Source of the DNA: Candidatus Argoarchaeum ethanivorans
Lineage (GTDB): Archaea > Halobacteriota > Methanosarcinia > Methanosarcinales > EX4572-44
Length of the DNA: 64,000 nucleotides
Assembly: GCA_004193545.1 (NCBI GenBank)
Contig: RPGO01000030.1
Coordinates: 1-64,000, forward strand
Reading direction: 5' to 3'
Made by a program: the position numbers and the translations under genes. Within the stretch, counting starts at the first letter, position 1. Each line of letters opens with the position of its first letter. Below the pieces are notes generated by a model. The model saw only the letters and a list, made by a program, of their open reading frames with translations, had not been told where the DNA came from and did not search any database. Positions 46,901 through 53,994 of this stretch are shown piece by piece.

Positions 46901-47351
46901 GCTTGAACCAGTTGAATATTTTTGTTGACAAGCTTGTGGTTTCCGGATAACCGGTCAGGTCTATATCCTGCCATGGTGCACCAGTGGTATCATAGTTATC
47001 AAGATAGTGCCAGCTGTGTGTGCCTTTCTCAGCGTTCCAGCTGTACCCACCGCTTTTTTTTGTTGTACTATCTCTTATCCATGATTGTGGTGAAAGGCCG
47101 CTTACTGGTGTAGTGTTTTCCATAATACTTACTAATACCAGATTTTTCTGCTGCATTCCAATTTCAGTATCCCACCAGTTCCAGCCAGTGGTATCACCAT
47201 TTGAGAGATATCCAAGTTGATAAGGTGTCTGCCCGTAGCCAAGTGTCACTGTATACGTTTCCGCCTTAACAATAACTGTACAAGCACTGAACACTAAAAC
47301 AAGAAAACTGATGATTAATAATAGTGTTCGTCCAGTGCAAGCGTTTTTCAT
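40914..47351 (-). CDS. Giant membrane-anchored 35-haem cytochrome
   Basis: 2145 residues. Signal peptide ~1-31. Residues ~60-300 resemble an immune-inhibitor-A/MAM-like jelly roll (FVKVSVDMGATWDTL, QKVFVAFHFISNNNN, GEWWIDDITVET). Then 35 CxxCH motifs from ~455 to ~2040, preceded by CX4CH (CQARGCH, ~339) and CX3CH (CLTMCH), interrupted by beta-domains (~525-660, 1080-1120, 1260-1480). A second Ig-like domain (~2040-2110) is followed by a C-terminal helix and WRRFR, so the protein is held at the membrane, unlike the 2565-residue one. Operon: signal peptidase, membrane protein, this gene, ccmF, with four-base overlaps. Confidence 0.92.
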   Translation of the reverse strand: MKNACTGRTLLLIISFLVLVFSACTVIVKAETYTVTLGYGQTPYQLGYLSNGDTTGWNWWDTEIGMQQKNLVLVSIMENTTPVSGLSPQSWIRDSTTKKSGGYSWNAEKGTHSWHYLDNYDTTGAPWQDIDLTGYPETTSLSTKIFNWFKRMFIGAETSSDQTINLTFWNQYRMMDSGGFVKVSVDMGATWDTLAEYSGNSSGWTQESINLTQYSGQKVFVAFHFISNNNNNNGEWWIDDITVETSDGNIIFSNGAETRAPKLTATIYYPHYDYAGDHFSTKSETIELSENYIHQIYYGTFTYPNDAYAGRYTIEFSTTIGSEDLSASTSFNTTLWGCQARGCHDSWSPQSDLSVRNPVTAMHPDNITSNIKGSCLTMCHSTYSSQFLRATPIHLHDIKYGHEGGFIYGESGWVTIFNNSNTNVQLYRKSSVGRKIPQTKFNIPSHVTDADCTQCHTSFIHSQSGKDTYDIAVPHSLNGSYLGRSGVHYNVSCEACHGIYYKSEGHGLIYPQFDGVTTLNDTIGDYEPEFMSYEAVTKTYIIDVNSGTINVTVDGDDPLYEIFLTLVGPVDDVNGLQDLNTGDKWQGTYTVPSVNGTAVFAEGSKICYPVGDKLHTTSFNAVPKSGTWIAKIFSRSPGMFNYTITSNHSIQSKPIIHIPWNCSECHNPGASGDLSGAKTSKPIPSWDNNGLSHTHADTNDDGMDDVTCRLCHNSFHDISIRNCTDCHTQRPGGHAVADYYEMEYTGCMLCHNDPHVEPEAAAGGDCTDCHLEGGANVTSGIPIINKTGFFGSIHRNITGQFSQTNYTSISRVCWGCHVNYTQQLIDSSHTKRVTDLPACEDCHDTGTPLNSEYLNQTPLQVREHQPNGEDIQTDSNCTICHNKSLTIAPPTENVKYPRAKNYISHYGRQRTDMWVVENNQVITNCSYCHTGGGREFYCVFVDPSNADITHGTNCTSCHGSGRIHDKSLEVPIMSKDNEACLVCHSNKTEFEGAEFRTSAHANIFCVDCHTPRQVFKDIIVNRESYTYNFSMVSNITCLNATLDWNGSSILNLTLYAPDTNYTGTRINISSPQLGNWTAIVCDVSGDTEFTLTIDVDMKHGEEYKAKICEECHISGFADTPIVYKHIPDQSSVPTNASCALCHAQGAHHATTIEISASHYLKKESLETRDCIRCHTGIVDGWGNAPDQGDHVHYTTINKTLVANQQWKLVDNYSLTLIETTRDAAIFKFEKDEEILREELIVKGDVFKYEVCGIAPGKTTIVNLTVNRLFTAKDRYVAELSGTILASRIHRETENKACWGCHDSQYRANAPEGTDYYVLKKDIENVTLARMPVNLTDNETIMLDIGESLNLTCGYILYVADVNIKRGGAKLRLYKNETLVDDVIINEGCYFTYEERLLDRKIDVIRVKLDRVFIGAAPSIVLSNIRVIAGKQKTLSATTQVLQSGIPLKYLPLDSYITVGEKPETFHVYTLTPGGYSSDCISCHSGDGVAPIKIDIDQFKRGVHAGLNKDADYFSFITDDANKACWACHGNGSSGEPVRHPTPYFGNCTPQTCIHCHGHSKFGAKQVYTHYQGAEISTTSACWDCHSNMLLEDKHTQASASHYSTREDLLNTSDCSVCHNNETNAPEWGSAPQVIKHNSNNTCTRCHAGEGLTNFHKPGITITRECKDCHVNKERCEELNLTVIRTHYPGAPEDSADTLKNYNYTCEMCHNATNTTLHESLEVVRGNQTMGYCFQCHSIEGEFSHKPEAQIKIFRHGRGIKVKSGCEACHDPKGVSIFHAPSMVGKTGIIGARNFALDCIECHEEHEGREYQPFEGIRCIDCHTEYGASHYSTAEIEIVNRTETCGLCHNPEADLYHNLTHIEANVSEEALRPCYVCHGEEIDLFNETQQKAVGITRGTMATIGNVSDEPLRTCSSCHNATGESRFHFDTYSRGTVQNPDWKDWTPGNITGCKDCHTYHGGCSPFNATNMGTEGRSPKGTAHGFAPNCTICHGGEDPISFHSLAATEFLPRVVVTLEPNTVAIGEVSVLRVTVVLPPLMKIVRAEYFIDILGIKGKGKHLKYIIGENGESSAVVGDTINTSMMSYGEHFIFVRVKDSAGHWSKTGIGVLKVVKPRKLVITEFILKICIPAVIIIFGLLYFAWRRFR

Positions 47352-48406
47352 CTTTTCCCACGTCTCAATTTGCTACCTACAATGTACGATGCGACAAGCA
47401 AAATACCTGTTAGTACCAGATAGTCAGGTGAATATGCAGGCATCCATTTTAGATTGTATTTTATATTAATCATTTGTAAGACTAATAATAATCCAAAAAC
47501 GAGTGAACTTATAATTAAAGATGTCGAAATTGAGTGACGCTTTCGAGTAAACTTTTCTTTTAGTATCGTCAGGTGTGCTATTCCTTTATTTTCTTTTGGA
47601 ATTTTATTTGTCAGTTTATTTAAATCAAATGGTAAGCATCCCTCGATAATATACTTGCTCCATGTAAAATATGCAGTTGCATACACTACAAGCCCAAGGG
47701 TCATGCTGCCTATGAGTGTTCCGCCCCCATAGACTACCTCAAATAGAATCGTTGTGATTGGGATAGTCAGTATCGGGATAAATGCCCAAACCCATGCAGA
47801 TGACCGCTGCCAGAGGTTGTAATCGTATGTGATTTCAAGCCACCAGACGATGTACAGCATTGTTATCAAGTACGGTGTGTAAGCACGTGTAAAACTCAAA
47901 AGGAATAAAAATACTGCAAGAGTGGCATTGATTAACAAAACCAATCGAAGAAAACGCGATACTTCCGAAGCAATATCAATGCCGTAGGCTGATCCGTCCC
48001 CTTGAATTGTGAGAGTTACAGAACGCTTTCCGAGTCGATCGATATTGGTATTCATACTGTTCATCCGCTCTTCAATTTTATCAATCATCACCTGGGTGCC
48101 TGCAATTTCTTTGAGGATTGGTTCAAGTCGTGTATAGATTCCATTTTCAAACCCAACATCAATCAGTTGCTCAAGTGCGATTGTTTTTCTTACAAGATTG
48201 ATCCCACCACACAATGTAGCCACTCCAAGCAGTATGATTGTTAGATTTATAATAACCTCTCTTTGCTCAAACTCTTCTCCAGACAACAGATCAATTACTG
48301 GCTGATAGGACAGGTATACAAGGTAAATTCCAGCAATAACTATGCAGATAGCACCAAATTTTCCAAATAGTGAAATACCAGTTTTTCCGCTCATTTCAAT
48401 CAACAA
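47348..48406 (-). CDS. Polytopic membrane protein in the cytochrome operon
   Basis: 352 residues, family not recognised. Two N-terminal helices (~10-32, 50-70), a coiled-coil-like stretch (~85-125: IKEIAGTQVMIDKIEERMNS), then six or so helices (~150-345). The stop overlaps the start of the 35-haem cytochrome (ATGA). An ATG four codons in (48394) is an alternative start. It could be an assembly or export factor for the giant cytochrome, or a quinone-side module; no cofactor motif is seen. Confidence 0.6.
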   Translation of the reverse strand: MLIEMSGKTGISLFGKFGAICIVIAGIYLVYLSYQPVIDLLSGEEFEQREVIINLTIILLGVATLCGGINLVRKTIALEQLIDVGFENGIYTRLEPILKEIAGTQVMIDKIEERMNSMNTNIDRLGKRSVTLTIQGDGSAYGIDIASEVSRFLRLVLLINATLAVFLFLLSFTRAYTPYLITMLYIVWWLEITYDYNLWQRSSAWVWAFIPILTIPITTILFEVVYGGGTLIGSMTLGLVVYATAYFTWSKYIIEGCLPFDLNKLTNKIPKENKGIAHLTILKEKFTRKRHSISTSLIISSLVFGLLLVLQMINIKYNLKWMPAYSPDYLVLTGILLVASYIVGSKLRRGKR

Positions 48407-48421
48407 CGATTATATAATTAT

Positions 48422-49195
48422 TTAGTGTTTGCTGCTTGCAGCTAAGAAAATGTAGAGCAGTATGCAGATTATAAATATTGTAAATCCAAGTTTTTTGACA
48501 TTTTTAAGAATCTGGCTTACTCTGTGCATTTCAGACCCATATTTTGTAATCTGTACCTTATCTGAATCAAATAGCAGATATTCACCAATATTCTTAACTA
48601 TTATTGGTTCACCCTTGAATAATATGGCTTCTCCCTGTATTGTCTCTTTTTTCAGTGTCCAGTCATCAGGAAATGCTACTGCATCACCCTTTGTTTTGAT
48701 GACATCCCCTGATACAGAGTGTACCCGATGAATGACCGGCATCCTCGCTTTTTTTGTGTTAAACATGACAATGTCACCCTGCTGTGGGTTGACATGCAGG
48801 TTCTGTATGAGAACTAGGTCCTTTACCTCAAGAGCAGGCGACATGCTGCCTGAAGTTACGATAGCAAGAAATACGTAGTGGTTAAGGACGATGTATGCTA
48901 TAACGATCGTGATTAACAGTGGAATAAGCACCGGTAAAACTCTCTGTCTTTTTGATAACTCCCCATAGTGTCCCATCCTGCTTTCGACAGATTTTTTCTG
49001 ATTTTGGTAAGTGATTTTTTTTATTAAAGTACTGATAACATTTGGAAAAAATGTTGAATTTCTTACATGTATATTACGTAAGATTATAAAAAAGATTAAT
49101 GTGGCTAAAAACAGGATTAATAAAACTTGATTAATATATAAGAGATAAAAAAATGAAGATAATAATATACCAATCGAATCTTCTACAAACGACAT
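48422..49195 (-). CDS. Signal peptidase I (archaeal/Sec11 type)
   Basis: 257 residues. Three N-terminal membrane segments (~15-42, 85-110), then the S26B catalytic pattern: TSGSMSPALEVKDLVLIQ with the Ser nucleophile (~residue 117), GDIVMFNTK, VIHRVHSVSGDVIKTKGD with the His that replaces the bacterial Lys, and a final helix (~235-252). Cleaves signal peptides on the outer face. Having one inside the cytochrome operon suggests a dedicated peptidase; the general one is presumably elsewhere. Confidence 0.88.
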   Translation of the reverse strand: MSFVEDSIGILLSSFFYLLYINQVLLILFLATLIFFIILRNIHVRNSTFFPNVISTLIKKITYQNQKKSVESRMGHYGELSKRQRVLPVLIPLLITIVIAYIVLNHYVFLAIVTSGSMSPALEVKDLVLIQNLHVNPQQGDIVMFNTKKARMPVIHRVHSVSGDVIKTKGDAVAFPDDWTLKKETIQGEAILFKGEPIIVKNIGEYLLFDSDKVQITKYGSEMHRVSQILKNVKKLGFTIFIICILLYIFLAASSKH

Positions 49196-49266
49196 GGTTT
49201 ATTATATAAAAATATCAAATATTTAAAAATTAAAAAAATTAAAGATGATCAATATCAATGATCATC

Positions 49267-49938
49267 TTAATCCATCACAAGTGTTGTATTCGTGGTGACA
49301 CCAATATCCCATGTCTCAGTCGTTGTGTTTATACTTGCATTGATATCAAGCCCGCCGAACTTGTACCATGTGATATTGATATTGGTCATAGTATGGCATC
49401 CGATACATGCGGAACTGTCGGTTGCAGCACCTTCGGATTGATTGTAGAAATCACTGTGTGCAGAACTAGAACTTCTTAACTGTACTGTTGCATTGTAATG
49501 ACAGTCTCCACAATCTACCTTTATTGCGGCATGGGGGGTGGCCTGACTTCGCCATGTTCCATTGAAAGCAGTTGAGTAACTTGTATTGCTCAAACCTTCT
49601 TGTGTGAAATCCTCAAAGTTATAGCCTGTCAACGATGTAATATTCAAGCCATAATCAGTCTCAAGTATTGTTTCATTAATCTGATGACAGATACTGCACC
49701 CTGAAGTGCCTGAGTAATTCACAGCAAAAGTTGCATGTGCACCACCACGAGCTAAATTTGCATTCCACTCATCAACCTCTGGCTGATGACACTTTGCACA
49801 TAAATCTACCATATCATCCGGGTTCTTAACACTATACCATGTGTGCTGCCCTACAAACATTGACATGGTTGAAGGCAGTACAAAAAGTCCAATAGCTAAA
49901 ATGCTACAAGACAACAACAATATATATTTACCTTTCAT
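49267..49938 (-). CDS. Small surface tetrahaem cytochrome (SMFxGQH family)
   Basis: 223 residues. N-terminal helix (~5-25) followed by SMFVGQHTWYSVK, the motif shared with the 29406 protein. Four CxxCH: CAKCH, CSICH, CGDCH, CIGCH. Ends in a Thr/Asn-rich beta tail (NTTTETWDIGVTTNTTLVMD). First gene of the unit that leads to the signal peptidase, giant cytochrome and ccmF. Size, haem count and coupling to a haem lyase recall the archaeal tetrahaem subunits that form extracellular cytochrome nanowires; membership needs a structure or search. Confidence 0.85.
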   Translation of the reverse strand: MKGKYILLLSCSILAIGLFVLPSTMSMFVGQHTWYSVKNPDDMVDLCAKCHQPEVDEWNANLARGGAHATFAVNYSGTSGCSICHQINETILETDYGLNITSLTGYNFEDFTQEGLSNTSYSTAFNGTWRSQATPHAAIKVDCGDCHYNATVQLRSSSSAHSDFYNQSEGAATDSSACIGCHTMTNINITWYKFGGLDINASINTTTETWDIGVTTNTTLVMD

Positions 49939-50056
49939 TTTTTTATCACCTCTTAATTAGTTTACTGACAATCAATACTACTACTCATAATCACATAAAT
50001 ATCTTTCTTTTTTTTAATAGTTACGCAACTTTTCCATCTTTCTAAAGCAATATCGA
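49939..50056. promoter_or_regulatory. Promoter region of the tetrahaem-ccmF unit
   Basis: AT-rich spacer; on the minus strand the ATG at 49938 is preceded by AAGAGGTGATAAAAAA (a strong Shine-Dalgarno site). No single TATA box stands out. Confidence 0.35.
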
Positions 50057-50469
50057 GGCTGTCAACTTGTTGGGTGTTATACCAGAACCCTAATTTCTTT
50101 CATGCGTTCAAACCCAGAACAGTAGACATTATACCTGAATACACAAGCAAGTCGAAACAATGCCAACACCCAACAACTTTACAACCACGCAATATCGGGG
50201 TTGTAAACTCTCCGGGTGTTGGCGCTCATTATAGAAAGATCCATGCTGAAACACCTGTATCTTCTTTTTAAATCTGATTTTGTCTTATAATTCAAGTTTC
50301 TATCCAAAAATAAATCGAAAAATCTATGCATAAGGAAAACAGAGTATGTACAATGAGTGTTACAATGTTATCTACTTTGAAAACAAACATCTCGCAGATT
50401 CAGCTTCTCTTGTCTGATTTTTCCAACGGTACCCCGGAACCATAGAAGATCATAGCAGAGCGATTTTCG

Positions 50470-51604
50470 ATGGATAATAAACCGTATCATGTGAACAAGG
50501 GATTGATTCTCCTGGCAGATAACCATTTTGAACTTGTTAACCCAATTTGTCCTATTTGTGGTTCTTATTGTGTGATTCGGCAGGAATTTCAGGAGCGAAA
50601 TCCGATACTGGGTGAGTTTGGATCTTGTGAGATTTATATGAGGCGTTATTTGTGTAAAAAATGCCACAGAAAGTTTGTAACACAGTTAAACCTGGTTGTA
50701 TAGCCGAATCATCGATATGCATCGATATTCAAGGAGAAAATAGATGGTTTAGTCAAAACAGGCTACCGTTCCTTGCGAAAACTGGGTGAGGATCTCCATA
50801 CGTTCTTCGGAATCTCGCCCTCTCACCAATCGATAACCTTCACACCAATCGATAAAGAACTGGCTAAGAATCGGGGATGAAAAGAGAATCAATAACCATA
50901 TACCAGATTATTCTGGATATTACTGCTATGATGAGCAATATATCAAGATTGATGGTAGAAAAAGCTATCGTCTGACATTATTTGACGCTTTATTGAATAT
51001 CCCAATCGCTGAAGAGATAGCCAAGAAAATAGATTACACGACAGTTTACAACTTTTTAAAATCAGTACTTGCAGATAAACCGCTTATTACAATAACAACG
51101 GATCACAAGAGGATGTACAATAGCATAATCGAGAAACTGGGAGCTTTACATCAATTATGCATATTCCACCTATTCAAAATGATAGGAAAGGAAATGATAG
51201 GAGAAGATGTATACGACCGTTTAAAGTCCAAAACTATCCCATATCGAGATAAAATCAAATTATGCATATACTTCACTAAAATCAAGGAAATATTCAGGAC
51301 ATACGACCTTAATGTTGCAATAAATAGATTAAATAAATTATTAGATAAATATGACGATATTTCACGCGTTTTACAAAAGTGGATACGAAAAAAGATCATC
51401 CCTGACTTTGAACGACTTAATATCTTCATGAGAGATGGGTCAATCCCCAAAACGAATAATCAAGTTGAAAATTACTACCGACAGACCGATCCCAACCAAA
51501 TAAAAAGGAAATACAAGACATATCAAGGAATACTCGCCTTTCTAACAAGAAAAATGGAATACTGGACATCAAAACATGGGAAGATACAACACCCAACAAG
51601 TTGA
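50470..51604 (+). pseudogene. MULE/IS256-like DDE transposase, several breaks
   Basis: N-terminal piece with two zinc-type Cys pairs (CPICGSYC, CKKCHRKF), a stop at 50701, then GYRSLRKLGEDLHTFFGISP, a frame change near 50870, YDEQYIKIDGRKSYRLTLFD (first Asp), and from 50993 an open part with ITTDHKRMYNSII (second Asp), LHQLCIFHLFK (C..H) and TNNQVENYYRQ (Glu). This order is that of MULE-type transposases. At least one stop and one frameshift make it a pseudogene. Confidence 0.7.
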
Positions 51605-51737
51605 CAGCCCAAAATTACTACCGACAGACCGATCCCAACCAAATAAAAAGGAAATACAAGACATATCAAGGAATACTCGCCTTTCTAACAAGAAAAATGG
51701 AATACTGGACATCAAAACATGGGAAGATACAACACCC
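51468..51737 (+). repeat. 127-bp direct duplication of the transposase 3' end
   Basis: 51468-51594 recurs at 51611-51737 (period 143), separated by a transposon-end sequence (AACAAGTTGACAGCCC). The second copy is followed by a slightly different end (GGAGAGTTTACAGCC), so two related elements seem to have recombined here. Confidence 0.85.
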
Positions 51738-51958
51738 GGAGAGTTTACAGCCCCGATATTGGTGGTTGTAAAGTTGTTGGGTGTTGGCATTGTTTCGACT
51801 TGGTTGTATAGTTCAGGTATAATGTCTACTGTTCTGGGTTTAAACGCATGAAAGAAATTAGAGTTCTGGTATAACACCCAATAAGTTGACAGCCCCGCAA
51901 TATCTGCTTTGTTGAATAAATAGTCCCTTTTTGACTCTCCTAAGAATTTTCTTCTATC

Positions 51959-52898
51959 CTACGCCCAATTTAATAGCATGTTATAAAATGTAAACTTCAT
52001 AATAACTTCTTTGAACATACCAGAGTTACTACTCGCTCGTACCGATTCACCAAAGATTCGTTTTACAGAAGAGTAGGTGCCCTCAACTACCCATCGCATT
52101 CCGTAATCATATTTCTTTTTCCATTCATCGTAGCCAAGTTTCTTTCGTTCTCGTACACATTTCGCCCTATAAGGTGAACCCTTTGCTTTGGTACTTGCAT
52201 CTTTTCTCGTTTTGATCCCTGATTCTATGCCCTTTTTATGCAAGAAACTGAAGTTGCCTTTAGTATCGTAGGCCCCATCACCTAAAGCCCGCTTTATTTT
52301 ATCATAACCTATGGTTTCTTCAGATACTTCAATTAAATCTTCAAATTTATCCCCGTCACTGGTCTGTTCGTCAGTGACCTCTATAGCAACAATTTCCTTT
52401 GTGTTTACATTAACCGCTATATGAGCCTTAATCCAACCTCTATGGATTCTCCATTTTTCTCGCATCCATTCTCCTCTGTTTGTAACCTTTACTCCAGAAC
52501 TATCTACTGCAATGATAATATCTTCGTCCTTATTCTTTATCGTATCACTAAGCTCCAGCTCCAATTTTTCAATCCGTTTGAATAACGTCGTATAATCTGC
52601 GGCGCTCTAGCTTTGGGATCATTTCGGATAATTTACGACTGAATCATTCCATATGTCGATAAGGCATGGCAAATATAATATGAATAAATGCCATCCACAA
52701 TATGAACTGTTTAGGATACTGGAAGGGTGCTCCACGTTTGTTTTTATTCATTTTTGCTATCTCAAGATCCCAGTTCTCGACGAATTCTAAAGAAAGATAC
52801 AATTCACCTCTTTGAACCAATCTTTCATTGTATTCCTTCCAGTTTCTGTTATCTTTGTATTTCTTGCCCCATCTTTTCTTTTCCCATCGTTTTGACAT
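51959..52898 (-). pseudogene. IS5-family transposase, frameshifted
   Basis: N-terminal part 52898-52644 (SLEFVENWDLEIAKMNKNKR, PFQYPKQFILWMAFIHI) runs into an in-frame TGA; the following ~80 bases need a frame change to continue as YTTLFKRIEKLELELSD into the second part (52564-51959), which has DEDIIIAVDSSGVKV (Asp), LGDGAYDTKGNF (Asp) and RWVVEGTYSSVKRIFG (Glu), the IS5 DDE set. Flanks carry related TGAATAA-TA sequences (~51913 and ~52911), perhaps the ends. Not functional as written. Confidence 0.8.
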
Positions 52899-52908
52899 AG
52901 TGCATCAT

Positions 52909-52928
52909 AACTGAATAGTTATTCAGTT
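52909..52928. promoter_or_regulatory. Palindrome before the 52965 gene
   Basis: AACTGAATA-GT-TATTCAGTT, followed directly by ATATATTTATAT, which could be the TATA box of the plus-strand gene. The palindrome could be an operator or an IS5-type terminal sequence. Confidence 0.45.
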
Positions 52929-52964
52929 ATATATTTATATCTGTTAAATGCATACGGGAGCCAC

Positions 52965-53273
52965 ATGAAAACTGCTACTCTCATTATTTTTCATCTGCAT
53001 AGAAAAGATAAAAAAATTGAAATGAGTAATGCATGCAAATTATATCGGGAATTGTATGGATATAATAATTATTCATTCTATGGAAAGTACCGTAGTAGAA
53101 TTGATGGGTTAATTGACAAAATCAATGGTATTCGAATTGTAAGGAGTGTAGTAATCGTTAGAAATGAAGATGCAAAATCAGTAATGGATCTCCTGTTAAA
53201 ATACCAAGCCGAAATAATCACAAAAAAAGTGATTTTAGATCAGAATGATATTAGACAACTGCGAATCGACTAA
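52965..53273 (+). CDS. Hypothetical small protein
   Basis: 102 residues, no family recognised. Basic and alpha/beta in pattern, with two strand-helix units (TATLIIFHLHRKDKK; RIVRSVVIVRNEDAKSVMDL), like a small ferredoxin-like fold. YRELYGYNNYSFYGKYRSRID is Tyr/Arg-rich and may bind nucleic acid. It stands alone beside an IS5 remnant and before a cytochrome gene. No clear Shine-Dalgarno site; the leader from the presumed TATA box would be ~15-20 bases. Confidence 0.5.
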   Translation: MKTATLIIFHLHRKDKKIEMSNACKLYRELYGYNNYSFYGKYRSRIDGLIDKINGIRIVRSVVIVRNEDAKSVMDLLLKYQAEIITKKVILDQNDIRQLRID

Positions 53274-53350
53274 AGAATTATTCAACACAGCAGCAATATC
53301 AAAACACTTAAATACAACATTTTTCCTATAACTATCAAGGTGAAATAGCT

Positions 53351-53923
53351 ATGATTTTAGAAAAAAAAGGTCCAATTATATGTACAGTGCTCATTATTGC
53401 AGCAATGATGATATTAGGTATGGGTTGTACGGATATAGATTCAAAAACACCGGTTGAAAAACCTCTGGAAACTCCTGTTAAAACAGCTCCGGAAACTCCT
53501 GTTAAAACAACACCAGTACCAACACCAAAGCCTACTCCAAAACCAACAACGGTTGTCGCAGCTCCTCAGCCAATAAAATGTGATTTGTGTCATGTCGATT
53601 CAGGAACGTTGTTACCACATAAAGAAGGTGGTAAATACTGCTTCAAATGTCACGGCAGTGATGTGCACCCTATACACATTGGAACTGGCACTGTAAATCT
53701 TAAGTGTGAAAGTTGTCATGGCCCAGCAACAGATCTCAGCATACCAAAAGCAGAAGCCGGGCATGTAACATGTGAAAAGTGTCATGCAGCACCTCCAGAT
53801 TCATTCCAGCCATCCAATGGAGACATAGTAGAAATACATCTTTCACGAAATGTGTATTGTACCAAATGTCATGGTTCAGATGTGTATAAGCTCCACGAGA
53901 CAGTTTTAGGGACATCGAAATAA
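53351..53923 (+). CDS. Pentahaem c-type cytochrome lipoprotein
   Basis: 190 residues. Lipoprotein-type signal (helix ~8-24, ILGMGC), a Pro/Thr/Lys linker with repeated ETPVKT and PTPKPT units (~35-68), then five CxxCH: CDLCH, CFKCH, CESCH, CEKCH, CTKCH. It is a paralogue of the two pentahaem proteins at 27335 and 28014 but is lipid-anchored. TATA-like TTAAATACA lies ~40 bases before the ATG; AAGGTGAAATAGCT gives the ribosome site. Monocistronic. Confidence 0.85.
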   Translation: MILEKKGPIICTVLIIAAMMILGMGCTDIDSKTPVEKPLETPVKTAPETPVKTTPVPTPKPTPKPTTVVAAPQPIKCDLCHVDSGTLLPHKEGGKYCFKCHGSDVHPIHIGTGTVNLKCESCHGPATDLSIPKAEAGHVTCEKCHAAPPDSFQPSNGDIVEIHLSRNVYCTKCHGSDVYKLHETVLGTSK

Positions 53924-53994
53924 GTCAGGTCGTATCTGAAAAATTATGAAGTCCGGTAAACGTAAAACAACATGAGCGTTTACTGGAGTTCAAG

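Larger units (their letters stand above)
50057..51894 (+). mobile_element. Transposon with ~165-bp inverted ends, inactive
   Basis: 50057-50222 and 51731-51894 are near-identical in opposite orientation, beginning GGCTGTCAACTTGTTGGGTG. Each arm itself is bounded by related short ends (GGCTGTCAACTTGTTGGG and GGTTGTAAAGTTGTTGGG), so it looks like a small MITE-like unit inserted at both sides of, or carried by, the transposase gene. A further end (AACACCCAACAAGTTGACAG) lies at 51589-51609, inside the right part. The transposase is broken. Confidence 0.7.
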
